Shown piece after piece: positions 31,369 through 40,000 of a DNA stretch of 41,704 nt (its first letter is position 1; each line of letters starts with the position of its first letter). The notes beneath the pieces are model-generated. The model worked only from the letters and a program-made list of their open reading frames with translations. It did not search any database and had not been told where the DNA came from. The stretch is from a virus. The position numbers and the translations under genes were made by a program. Where the stretch lies: positions 1-41,704 of IMG/VR virus record IMGVR_UViG_3300035074_000089, one strand, 5' to 3'.

Positions 31369-31371
31369 TAT
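31344..31371 (+). promoter_or_regulatory. rightward early promoter of the ParB-int operon
   Basis: -35 TTGACG (31344-31349), 16-bp spacer, -10 TATTAT (31366-31371), 42 bp before the first ATG at 31413. Near-consensus and covered by operator O2. Confidence 0.75.
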
Positions 31372-31412
31372 CGTCTTCAGCGCGGCCGGAAGGCGCGCCG
31401 GAGGACGTTGCC

Positions 31413-31994
31413 ATGAGTGCTTTGACGATTTCACATTTGGACGCCGGGGCCGCCGAGGCTTGCCCCGATTCGAACTTCGACCGGATGGTCGAGGACGCCG
31501 CCGCTCTCCGAAAATCCTGCGGCTATATCGACTTCGCGAACCTGCGCGCGCTCGGCTGGACGAAGGCGCAGCTCGACGCCCATGGCGTGGCCGCCGCGTC
31601 CGAGGCGATTCGCCGCGCGGCCTTCCCCGATGATCTCGCTGTCATCCAATTTCACGCCGCCGCTCTGCCCGCGACCGCCGATCTCGACGACGAGCCGCAT
31701 CTCCTCGAGGAGATCATCCGCGACGGCCTCGCCTGGCGCGAGGCGCTGCGCTTGCTGCCGCGCATCATCGCCGCGGCCCGCGCGCTGCGCGCCGCCGGGC
31801 TCGGCGCGGCGCTGACCTGCGTCGCGAGCGAGACCGCCGCCGCCCACTCCGGCGAGGCCCTCGCGGCTGCGGCCGATGGCGCCGGCCCTTTCGCGCCGCT
31901 CGGCTTCGCCGTGCTGTTCGGCCTCGCCGCGGCCTGCGCCGCGCTCGTCGTCGCGACCATCGCCGACCGGATCGACAGGAGCGGCGGACGATGA
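31413..31994 (+). CDS. C-terminally membrane-anchored protein, unknown
   Basis: 193 aa, ATG 31413 after a strong GGAGGA site; first gene behind the repressor-controlled promoter. Soluble N-terminal region of about 160 residues with FDRMVEDAAALRKSCGYIDF, a helix-turn-helix-like GWTKAQLDAHGVAAASEAIR and many Ala-rich helices. A C-terminal hydrophobic helix (FAPLGFAVLFGLAAACAALVV, about 163-183) is followed by positive residues, so it would be a tail-anchored inner-membrane protein. No family recognised. Could be an early protein acting at the membrane (for example superinfection exclusion). Confidence 0.7.
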   Translation: MSALTISHLDAGAAEACPDSNFDRMVEDAAALRKSCGYIDFANLRALGWTKAQLDAHGVAAASEAIRRAAFPDDLAVIQFHAAALPATADLDDEPHLLEEIIRDGLAWREALRLLPRIIAAARALRAAGLGAALTCVASETAAAHSGEALAAAADGAGPFAPLGFAVLFGLAAACAALVVATIADRIDRSGGR

Positions 31995-32230
31995 AAACGC
32001 GCGACGATTTCACCCGTGCGCCTCGGCGCCAGACACCGCGCGAGCGGCTCGCCCCGAGACTGCTTCGCGGTCGCGAGCGCGAAACCTCTCACGAGCGCCG
32101 CGCCGTCCCGCCGATCGAGTCGCTCCCCGTGCAGCGCATCCATTGCGACTACATGGGAAGCGGCGTCGCGCCGACCCGCGTGACGATCTCCCTTCCCCGC
32201 GTGCGTTTCCTCGAGAGGCCCGAGCTATGA
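31991..32230 (+). CDS. small basic protein, unknown
   Basis: 79 aa; ATG overlaps the previous stop (ATGA) and its own stop overlaps the ParB-like start (ATGA), so it is translationally coupled on both sides. Rich in Arg (RQTPRERLAPRLLRGRERE). The C-terminal part CDYMGSGVAPTRVTISLPRVRF may form strands. Nucleic-acid binding is possible from charge alone. Confidence 0.6.
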   Translation: MKTRDDFTRAPRRQTPRERLAPRLLRGRERETSHERRAVPPIESLPVQRIHCDYMGSGVAPTRVTISLPRVRFLERPEL

Positions 32231-34488
32231 GCAGCATCAAGGACGCAGAAATCGAGCTGTCGCTCATCACCGGGCTGTCGCCGCTCAATCCGCGCCAGGA
32301 CATGACGAGCGATGTGTCCGAGCTTGCGGCATGGATTCTCGCATGCGGCCTCTTGGAGCCGATCCTCGTCATACCCGCTTCGTCCGGCGACGATTATCAC
32401 GTCCTCGCCGGCGGCCGCCGCTGGCGCGCGCTCCGCTCTTTGGGCGACGAGGACCGCGTCGTCGAGGTCCGCATTTTTTCCGGCTCTGAGGCCGAGGCGC
32501 GTGAGGCGGCGCTCGCGGAGAATGTGACGCAACGTCCTCTCCATCCGGTCCAGGAGTTCGAGGCCTTCTCAAAACTCGAGATGGCCGGCCTCGACGTGCC
32601 GACGATCGCGCATCACTCCGGCCTCTCGGAGAAGCATGTGCGGCAACGCCTCGCGCTCGGCCGCCTCTCCCCGCGCGTGCGGGAGATGTGGCGCGAAGGA
32701 AAGATCGGCCGTGAGATCGCCCAGGCTTTCACGGCGGGAACGATCGAGGCGCAGGACGCGCTACTCGACGACTATGGGAAGCGCGGCCTAGGGCCGCCAG
32801 CCTCGCCCTATACGGTCAAGAGATCGCTTCAGCGCGAGGCCGTGGAGGCTCACCACGCGCTCGCGAAATTCATCCTCGCCGATCGCGAGCGGCGCATGGC
32901 CTATGAGGCCGAAGGCGGCCGCATCGAAGAGGACCTCTTTTCCGACGAGACCACCCTTCTCGACCGCGTCGTCGCGCAACGCATCGCCGATCGCCTTTTG
33001 CTCGCCGAGGCCGAGCGCGTCGCCGAGGCCGAGGGCTGGGGCTCGGCGGCAGTCGCCACGGGCGACGAGGAGCCCGATCCGACGATCGAGCCGGACTATA
33101 CGAAGAAGGAGCTACAGCGGCGGGACGCCTCGGACGCGACGCCGCAGGAGCTCGACGAGATCGAGACGCGCGCCCTGCTTCGCGCCGTGCCGAAGAAGCG
33201 CCGCGCGACCCTCGGCGTCTACGTCGGCCTGCTTCACGACGGCAGCACCGAGATCATTCGCGGCGTTCCGCCGGCGGAGCCGGAGCCAGAAGAGGAGCCC
33301 GCGCGCGAGGCCGGCGAGATGCGCGCGGCAGCGAAGAAAGGCGAGCGCGCGGCCGCGACGCCGCGAGAGCAAGAGGAAGGGCCCGCGATCCCGCCGCCGA
33401 CCGGCGGCAAGGACGCGGAGGAAATCCTTGCTCATGCGCTCGGCGACGGGCTCGCCAGCGCGACGGCGCGCAGCGTCAATCTGGCGCTCGCGCTCGCCGT
33501 CGCGACGCTCGGCTGCTCGCACGGCCAGTTCGGCGTGACGCTCGATTGCTCCACCGTCGACAGCGCGGAGCCCCGCTCGGAGCTGGTCGGGCGTATCGCG
33601 CATATGCGCTTCGAGACGGCGCTGGCCATCGTCGCGACCGCGCCGCTCGCCGATCTCACCGCCGCCTTCGCCGAGCTGGTCGGCCGCGCGATCGACCCCG
33701 GCGAGATCACGCCGCGGAGAGCGCAAAATCTCGTCACGCTTGCGGAGCGTCACGCCGATTTGCGCGCGGATATCTGCGCCGCGCTCGACTACAAGGGCTT
33801 CTTCGCCGCCTCGCCGCGCGAGGAGGCGCTCGACGCGATCCGCGCCCTCGACGGCGAGGCCGCGGCGGTCGATGCCGGCAAGCTGCGCAAGCCGAAGATC
33901 GTCGAGCGCGCCGCCTTGCTCGCCAAGAATCGACAATGGCTCCCCAAGACGCTCACGGCCTTGCTCGCGGCGGGATCGAAGGATGAGCGCTCGACCGCGC
34001 AAGCAATGGTCGAGGCGATCGAGCGCGACGAGGAGAGGAGCGCCGAGGATGCGCTGGCGAGGGCCGAGGATCGACCCGAGGACGAAATTGCGGCTGAAAC
34101 AGATGGCGAGGGAATGCCGGGCGACGCGGCCGGCGCTGCGGATGACGCGGCTGTCACGGCTACTTCTAGCAATGAAGAAGCAGACGCCGATCTCGACGAA
34201 TGGGGCGAGGACCTCGCGCGCGTCGGCGCGACGAGCAACCACTCGCATTTCGCCGATTTCCTGCGCGCCCATGCGACGCCGGCGCCCGGCCGTCATGTCG
34301 GCGTCGACGCGCTCGATGCGCGCTTCGAGGCCTATCGCGCGGCCCGCTCGCTGAAGAAGGTCTCGAAGGGCTCGCAAGCGGCGATGCTCACCGAGCTCGG
34401 CTTCACGAAGAAGAAGATCGACGGCGCCCTCAGCTGGCAGGGCCTCGCCCTGCACGCGGACGCCGAGGCGCAGCTGGCGGCGGAGTGA
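32227..34488 (+). CDS. very long ParB-like protein
   Basis: 753 aa from ATG 32227 (overlaps previous stop); the open frame upstream is not used. The ParB/Srx N-terminal domain (about 15-110) has LSPLNPRQDM, LLEPILVI, LAGGRRWRAL (60-69, the CTP/phosphate-binding box) and the ENVTQRPLHPVQE motif. A ParB-type HTH follows (about 122-147, VPTIAHHSGLSEKHVRQRLAL). The next 600 residues include an acidic, Pro/Glu-rich linker (PAEPEPEEE), helical domains, and a conserved-looking C-terminus (VDALDARFEAYRAARSL, LGFTKKKIDGALSWQGL). Chromosomal ParB is about 300 aa. There is no ParA gene in the window. Likely roles are DNA clamp/transcription regulator, replication accessory or partition factor; similar long forms occur on alphaproteobacterial plasmids and phages. 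Confidence 0.85.
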   Translation: MSSIKDAEIELSLITGLSPLNPRQDMTSDVSELAAWILACGLLEPILVIPASSGDDYHVLAGGRRWRALRSLGDEDRVVEVRIFSGSEAEAREAALAENVTQRPLHPVQEFEAFSKLEMAGLDVPTIAHHSGLSEKHVRQRLALGRLSPRVREMWREGKIGREIAQAFTAGTIEAQDALLDDYGKRGLGPPASPYTVKRSLQREAVEAHHALAKFILADRERRMAYEAEGGRIEEDLFSDETTLLDRVVAQRIADRLLLAEAERVAEAEGWGSAAVATGDEEPDPTIEPDYTKKELQRRDASDATPQELDEIETRALLRAVPKKRRATLGVYVGLLHDGSTEIIRGVPPAEPEPEEEPAREAGEMRAAAKKGERAAATPREQEEGPAIPPPTGGKDAEEILAHALGDGLASATARSVNLALALAVATLGCSHGQFGVTLDCSTVDSAEPRSELVGRIAHMRFETALAIVATAPLADLTAAFAELVGRAIDPGEITPRRAQNLVTLAERHADLRADICAALDYKGFFAASPREEALDAIRALDGEAAAVDAGKLRKPKIVERAALLAKNRQWLPKTLTALLAAGSKDERSTAQAMVEAIERDEERSAEDALARAEDRPEDEIAAETDGEGMPGDAAGAADDAAVTATSSNEEADADLDEWGEDLARVGATSNHSHFADFLRAHATPAPGRHVGVDALDARFEAYRAARSLKKVSKGSQAAMLTELGFTKKKIDGALSWQGLALHADAEAQLAAE

Positions 34489-34493
34489 GGGCG

Positions 34494-34979
34494 ATGAACC
34501 ATCTCCCCCTCATCGACACGCCGCCCTTTCATCGACCGATCGCGCCGGGCGAAATCAAAATGATTCTCAAGCGTGGCGCGCCGAAGAGCCCGCCAGCGCA
34601 TGTCTTCGATATCGGCGAAGGATGGGTTCTGTCCTTCGTCTCGACGATGACGGTCGAGGGGCGATTCCCGCGATGGGGCTGGGTCAAGGGCCGATTCGCG
34701 ATCTGCCCGGATCAGTGCGAGACGTTTTTCGTCGCCAAGCTCTATCTGCTTCCCGATGGCGCGCGGCTCGCCTTCTTCGAAACGGCCGGAGACGCCGTCG
34801 CCGGCGCTTATCTCATCTCGCAAGCCATCGATTGGTCGGACCCGTCCCGCGCAGCGTTGAATGCGCAGCAAGATCGCTTGCTCGCAGCGATGCTCTTGAC
34901 CTTCGACGATATCGGTCCGGGCGACGCTCGCATCTGGCGATTGAAGGATACGCGACAGACTGCGAGGGCGCATGGCTGA
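34494..34979 (+). CDS. unknown protein in early-right operon
   Basis: 161 aa, ATG 34494 with GGAGTGAGGG upstream, 5 nt after the ParB-like stop. A beta-rich, aromatic sequence (GWVLSFVSTMTVEGRFPRWGWVKG, FFVAKLYLLPDGARLAFFETAGDAV) followed by a helical end (AGAYLISQAIDWSDPSRAALN). No signal or membrane segment. No family recognised. Confidence 0.7.
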   Translation: MNHLPLIDTPPFHRPIAPGEIKMILKRGAPKSPPAHVFDIGEGWVLSFVSTMTVEGRFPRWGWVKGRFAICPDQCETFFVAKLYLLPDGARLAFFETAGDAVAGAYLISQAIDWSDPSRAALNAQQDRLLAAMLLTFDDIGPGDARIWRLKDTRQTARAHG

Positions 34980-35151
34980 GACGAGCGCGCCCAGCTTCGG
35001 GTTTCGGGCGTTCGTGGCCGCTGCCCACACCCATCATGCGGCCATCTACTTCCGCGGGCGGATGTTGTTTCAGCTGCGCTGCGGCCGCACGGTCGCCTAC
35101 AGATTTTGGCGGTCACAGCGATCCGATCACGAGCCCGCAAATGACCTATGA
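34972..35151 (+). CDS. 59-aa protein between unknown gene and excisionase
   Basis: Short frame starting at ATG 34972, inside the end of the previous gene (8-nt overlap), with a GAGGG site 4-5 nt upstream, and ending 11 nt inside the next gene. Sequence FGFRAFVAAAHTHHAAIYF then FRGRMLFQLRCGRTVAYRFW, aromatic and basic. Both overlaps are typical of this operon, which supports expression. No family recognised. Confidence 0.5.
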   Translation: MAETSAPSFGFRAFVAAAHTHHAAIYFRGRMLFQLRCGRTVAYRFWRSQRSDHEPANDL

Positions 35152-35593
35152 CCCTGGCGCGTCGGACCCTGGCGCTTCGATCGCGCCACTCGGAGCTTCG
35201 TTCAGATCCAATCGTGAGCCGGGGCGCGCCACGACACCGGACGCCCGCCCCTCCTCCGCGCTCCTGTCCACAACCGGAGCCGCCGCGCTGCTCGGCGTGT
35301 CCGAGCGGCAGTTGCGCGAGCTGATTCGGAATGGGAAACTGCCCTTTGTCAATGTCGGCCTCGCCGAACGGCCGGCCTATCGGCTGCGGCCGGCCGACAT
35401 AGAGGCGTTCATTCAGTTGCGGACGGGGATATGTCGAAAGTCCGAGGGCTCTACCAAAGGGGCGGCGCCGGCGAATGGCTCTACGACCTGCAAATCCGAG
35501 GTCATAGATTTTGCGGCTCGACGGGCGCAACGGTCCGCCGCGACGCCGAAAAATGGATCATCGCCTTCCGGAAGGCGAAGGAAGCCGAAGTAG
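35141..35593 (+). CDS. excisionase-like HTH protein
   Basis: 150 aa from ATG 35141. Residues about 46-97 (LLSTTGAAALLGVSERQLRELI, NGKLPFVNVG, YRLRPADIEAFIQ) form an HTH_17/MerR-like winged helix as in phage excisionases and recombination directionality factors. The gene runs 163 nt into the integrase gene in another frame, so its last 54 residues are double-coded (KSEGSTKGAAPANGSTTC, basic end RRRKPK). It probably bends att DNA to favour excision. A shorter protein ending near the HTH might suffice, but no earlier stop exists. Confidence 0.75.
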   Translation: MTYDPGASDPGASIAPLGASFRSNREPGRATTPDARPSSALLSTTGAAALLGVSERQLRELIRNGKLPFVNVGLAERPAYRLRPADIEAFIQLRTGICRKSEGSTKGAAPANGSTTCKSEVIDFAARRAQRSAATPKNGSSPSGRRRKPK

Positions 35594-36573
35594 CGGAGTT
35601 TTCAGGCGAAGGCCCGATGAGCTTCGCCGTCGCCTCCACCCGCTGGTGGAACGAGCGCGGCCAGCATCGCAAGGACAGCCGGGACATCGAGCGCTTCCTC
35701 GCCTGGCTGCAGACGCAGATCGGCCAGCGCACCCGGCTCGACGCGATCGACGACAACATGCTCGCGCGCCTGGTGGCGACCCGCCGCGCCGAGGGCGTCT
35801 CGCCGGCGACGGTCAACCGCTCCGTCACCGAGCCGCTGCGCGCGATCCTCGCCCGCGCCGCGCTCTGGGGCCAGCGCGTCGCCCGGATCGAATGGGGCGC
35901 GCATAAGCTCGCAGAGGCGCAAGAGCGCATCCGGGAGGCGTCGCAAGCGGAAGAAACGGCGCTGTTCGCAGCGCTGCGTGCCGATTTCCGGCCGATCATG
36001 CGCTTCCTGCTCATCACCGGCCTGCGGCGGGCGGAAGCCTGCGGGCTGAAATGGTCGCAAGTCGATTTCGACGGCGCCCGGCTGCTCGTGTACGGCAAGG
36101 GCGGGACGGTCGATTATCTGCCGCTGCCGCTTTCGGCGCTGGCGATCCTGCGCGGCGAGCAAGGCCGGCACTCGACCATGGTCTTCACCTATGAGGCGAC
36201 CGGGAAGCTCAAGGAGCGCCATCCGTCGCTCAGGAAAGGCGAGCGCGTCCCGATAAAGCCGGACACCCTCTCGACCGCCTATTGGCGGGCGAGGAAGGCC
36301 GCGGGGCTCGCGGAGGCCGATCTCAGGCTGCACGATATCCGCCACACCGCCGCGACGCGCCTGACGCGCGACAGCGGCAATCTGAAGCTGACGCAGAAGA
36401 TGCTGCGGCACAAGCGGATCACGACGACGGCGCGCTACGCCCATGCGACCGAGGACGACTTGCGGGCGGCGATGAACCGGGCCGCGCCGATAGCTGGCCC
36501 TGTCGAGCAGCAGGCCGATGGTGAAACGGCTAAGGCGAATAAACAGGCGGTGAACCAATTGGCCAAGAAATAG
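35431..36573 (+). CDS. int: tyrosine integrase
   Basis: 380 aa. Catalytic set complete: Arg199 (TGLRR), Lys223 (YGKGG), His301 and Arg304 (HDIRH), His327 (LRHK), Tyr336 nucleophile (TTARYAHA). N-terminal arm-binding part about 1-60 (LYQRGGAGEWLYDLQIRG), core-binding domain about 61-165, catalytic domain from 170. Predicted to recombine the tRNA-Gly attachment site. It is the last gene of the plus-strand operon driven from the repressor-controlled promoter, with no separate promoter seen. Confidence 0.95.
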   Translation: MSKVRGLYQRGGAGEWLYDLQIRGHRFCGSTGATVRRDAEKWIIAFRKAKEAEVAEFSGEGPMSFAVASTRWWNERGQHRKDSRDIERFLAWLQTQIGQRTRLDAIDDNMLARLVATRRAEGVSPATVNRSVTEPLRAILARAALWGQRVARIEWGAHKLAEAQERIREASQAEETALFAALRADFRPIMRFLLITGLRRAEACGLKWSQVDFDGARLLVYGKGGTVDYLPLPLSALAILRGEQGRHSTMVFTYEATGKLKERHPSLRKGERVPIKPDTLSTAYWRARKAAGLAEADLRLHDIRHTAATRLTRDSGNLKLTQKMLRHKRITTTARYAHATEDDLRAAMNRAAPIAGPVEQQADGETAKANKQAVNQLAKK

Positions 36574-36651
36574 CGCCGCCTCGGAAGCTTTCGTCCATTC
36601 CGAACCAACCCGATCGGCGACGGCGTCGGGCTATTCGCAGAGCTTATCAGC

Positions 36652-36765
36652 GTGAACGCGAAGCGGATCGCGGAGCAGCGGGTGGCGCTCGCAGGGGCCC
36701 GGCTCGCGCAGCTGACGAACAGGGCTGCGGTAGCCGTTCCGTTGCCGAACGGGCGCGGCCGTTGA
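36652..36765 (+). pseudogene. possible S1/P1 nuclease C-terminal fragment
   Basis: The translation VNAKRIAEQRVALAGARLAQL, ending LTNR, resembles the last helix of S1/P1 zinc nucleases (pattern AxxRLAxLLN). Just upstream an AYQ motif fits in a neighbouring frame, suggesting a one-base indel. No start or intact domain is present. It looks like decayed chromosomal DNA carried between integrase and the SIR2 gene. Uncertain because only about 25 residues match. Confidence 0.35.
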
Positions 36766-37001
36766 ATTCCTGCTCTTGACCCGAAGCGGTCCCGTTTTAC
36801 TGCCGGTTCCGACTTCCGCTATGGGTGGAAAGTGGACAATCCTCGTCACCACGGTCAACGCCGCTCCTGACCGGAACTGGCGCTCTGTCTCTTGCTAGCT
36901 TGGCGGGATATCGCTACTTAGTAAATGATCAGCATATACGCGCCATTCACAGAATGGCGTTTTTCGAACAGAACGTTTCCTTGCCCACCTCGAAAGCTTA
37001 C

Positions 37002-40000
37002 ATGCCTTCATCCGCAACCTTGGTCGATCTGCCCGACCACCCGGCGTTGGAGCAGCTTAGTCGGGCGCTATGGTCGCGCGGAAGTTTGCGCGGGGCGGCG
37101 GTTCTTGTCGGTGCTGGCGTGAGCCGCGGAGGGGCACGACTTCTCTCCAACGATGCATCACCTCCGCCGTTATGGTTCGAATTGGCGGACGAGATGGCGC
37201 GAGAACTCTACGGAGCCAAAAGCGCCAATGCTCCAAGGGACCCACTTCGGCTCGCAGAGGAGTTCCGCGCTGGCCTCGGCGACGCGGCACTCACGGATTT
37301 TCTGCGTCGCCGCATCCGCGATGATACATTCGAACCAGGACCAATCCATCGCGACTTGCTGGATCTGCCCTGGGCTGACGTGTTGACGACGAACTATGAC
37401 ACGCTGCTCGAAAGAGCGGCGCAGGATTCTCGGCGCGGCTACGATCTCGTTCTTACTGAGCACGACCTTCCCCACGCTGAAGGCCCGCGAATTATTAAGT
37501 TGCACGGCTCGCTGCGGGATGGCGCGGATGTTGTAATCTCAGAAGAGGACTACCGAACTTACCCGCAGCGCAGAGCGGCATTCGTCAACACGGCCCGCCA
37601 GGTATTCATCGAGAACGAACTTTGCCTGCTCGGCTTCTCGGGCGATGACCCTAACTTCCTGCAATGGGCCGGGTGGGTGCGCGACCAATTGAGCAGCCGC
37701 GCTCGACGGATTTATCTTGTCGGCGCACTCGACTTGCCGCCGGTCAAGCGGCGTTTGCTGGAGACGCGTGGCGTAGCCCCGATCGATCTTGCCCCTGCGG
37801 TCGCGGGCGAGCGCGCCGATCAGCGCCATTCTGCTGCGATTAGTTTGTTTCTCACACACCTCAAGGCAGCTCGGCCTACAGAACCAGACGACTGGGAGCC
37901 AAGATCGTATCACAATTATCCGAATTTACGTAGCGGCGATCATGATGCGTGGTCCCGCAACATTCGAAATCCAGAGAAGGTCGTCGAAACGTTTCGCGCG
38001 GCGTTGGCGATTTGGCGAGAAGATCGACAAACATGCCCAAGATGGCTCGTCTGCCCCCGCGACGTGCGTCGTTCTATCCGGCATAGCACAACTACCGTCG
38101 ACAATCCTGTGCTCGCCCTCGACACCATGCCCGAGAATGAGCGGCGGGATGCCCTGTTGGAGTTGGCCTGGCGCTACGACCGCGGGGCGCAGCCAGTCCC
38201 ACCGTGGCTGGCCGAGCGCATGGATGCGATTTCGACGCCCGCGGCGCTGGCCGAGGTCGATCCGGAGCTCGTGGGCGCACTCGCCCGAGCCGTGCTGGGC
38301 GCAGCACGTTTGTCCGGTGACGAAGCGGTGTTCGCGACCCGAGCAGCGCGCTTCGAATCGCTAGCCGCACCGAGCGATTTGCCTGCCCTCATTGCTCACG
38401 AGCGGTGCCTCTTCGCGCGCGACCGGCTCGATTTCGCCTTCGTGGCGGAAAACACGAGCAAGATTGACGGCGACGATCCCGTTTGGGGTCTACGGCGTGC
38501 GGCAATGCTTTATTGGGTCGGGGAGACGGAGGCGGCCCAACGGACCATCGGCGCGGCGGCCCGGGAGTTGCGAGCGCGAGTTCTGCGTGATCCCGACAGC
38601 GTCGCGCTCCGTTCGCGTTTGGCGTGGGTGAAGATGTTGGCCAGCGCGGTGCGCTGGGAGGATCAGGGAGCCCTGCTTGCCGAAATGGACGGCCTGGATC
38701 GGTTGGCGCTGCGCGATTACGACCCGTGGAAGGAGCTTCGCGCCCTCGACGCGGAGGTCGATGAGGAACTCCGAAAACGCTACGAAGCGAGGGAGATAGA
38801 ACCTGGTTTTGAAGCGGGCACTTACAGGGATAACCGCAACTCCGTTACCTTTGGCACAGCCTCGGAGGTCACGACGCTTGTCGAGTTGCGCCATGTTGGC
38901 GAGCGAGCAGGACTGCCAATCCACACGCAGCATGTGAACGTACTCGGCACTCGCCTTGCGGACGCGCTGCGGCTCGTTTTCGAGCCGACTGCGGCGTGGC
39001 ATGCTGCGTTTCTCTCGACGAAGCCGGATTACTCCAAGGGGCCGATCGATACTCATCTCGGTCGCATAGCCGTCGCCCGTCTTGATGAGAAAACGGTCGC
39101 GGAGCTTCGGAACCGGCTAGAACACGCGATCCCCTATTGGTGCGCCCGCCTGCGCAGCAAAGGCAACGACTACAAAGACGTTGACGTACTACGCCTCTAC
39201 GTCGAGGCGTTGTCCCGAGTGGCGGCGCGCGACGACGCCGACAACGCCAAAGCGCACGTACGCCTTGCGGTAGAATTGGCGACAGACGACGGACTGAAGC
39301 ATTGGCTGATGAACGAACCAATTGGCCACCTGCTAAAGCGCGCCTTCGATGCCGTGCCCACCGATGAGCGGGGTGAATTGTCATCCGAACTGTTGCGCTT
39401 CCCTCTGGCTGTGGAGCGAGGCACCAGCGTTCGGCTGGGTTCGTGGTACGACCCCGGTGGGGACACTTACCGCTTCGTTCGCCGAAGCGGGAATGAAGCC
39501 ATCTTCGACGCTCGCGTGGCCGCGTTCCTTCGCCATCTAGTTGATGGCGGACCCTCTCGGACAGAGGCCGCCGTGCGCCTGCTTTACCTGCACGAAAGAG
39601 AGCAGCTGAAGAGTGATCAGGTTTCCTCGTTCGCCGACGCCCTCTGGAAAGACATCCCACCGGGCAGTAATGATCTGCCCAAGGGCTTGGATCTGCTCTC
39701 GTATGCGTTCCTGATTGCGCCCGCGCCGCCGACCATCGACGCCCGCGCGCGCGTCTACTCGCACCTTTACGGACCCGGCGACGGAGCGGACCCTATCCAC
39801 CTTGTGGCCGCGGCCTCGGGCCGAAAGCCTTACATGCAGCCAACCGAATCGGACGCGGTCCGATTGTTCCGCAATGTGGCTGGCTGGCGTCCAGAAAAGC
39901 CGGGTTCCGGAGTCTTACGCAACGCCCTCGTTCGTCCGGCCCGACAGGAAAACAGCCGGCTGATGGCCTCCGTCCTCGGCATCGTTGCTGCGCCCGCGCT

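Noticed and set aside
31876-32226. N-terminal extension of the ParB-like frame
   Set aside because: It overlaps two coupled upstream genes in another frame; the ATG at 32227 forms an ATGA overlap and gives a normal ParB N-terminus.
33112-34455. 447-aa minus-strand open frame
   Set aside because: Antisense of the ParB-like gene, which has a conserved N-terminus and coupled starts.
36631-36858. 75-aa minus-strand ORF between integrase and SIR2 gene
   Set aside because: No ribosome binding site or known motif, and it overlaps the plus-strand fragment and likely promoter region of the SIR2 gene.
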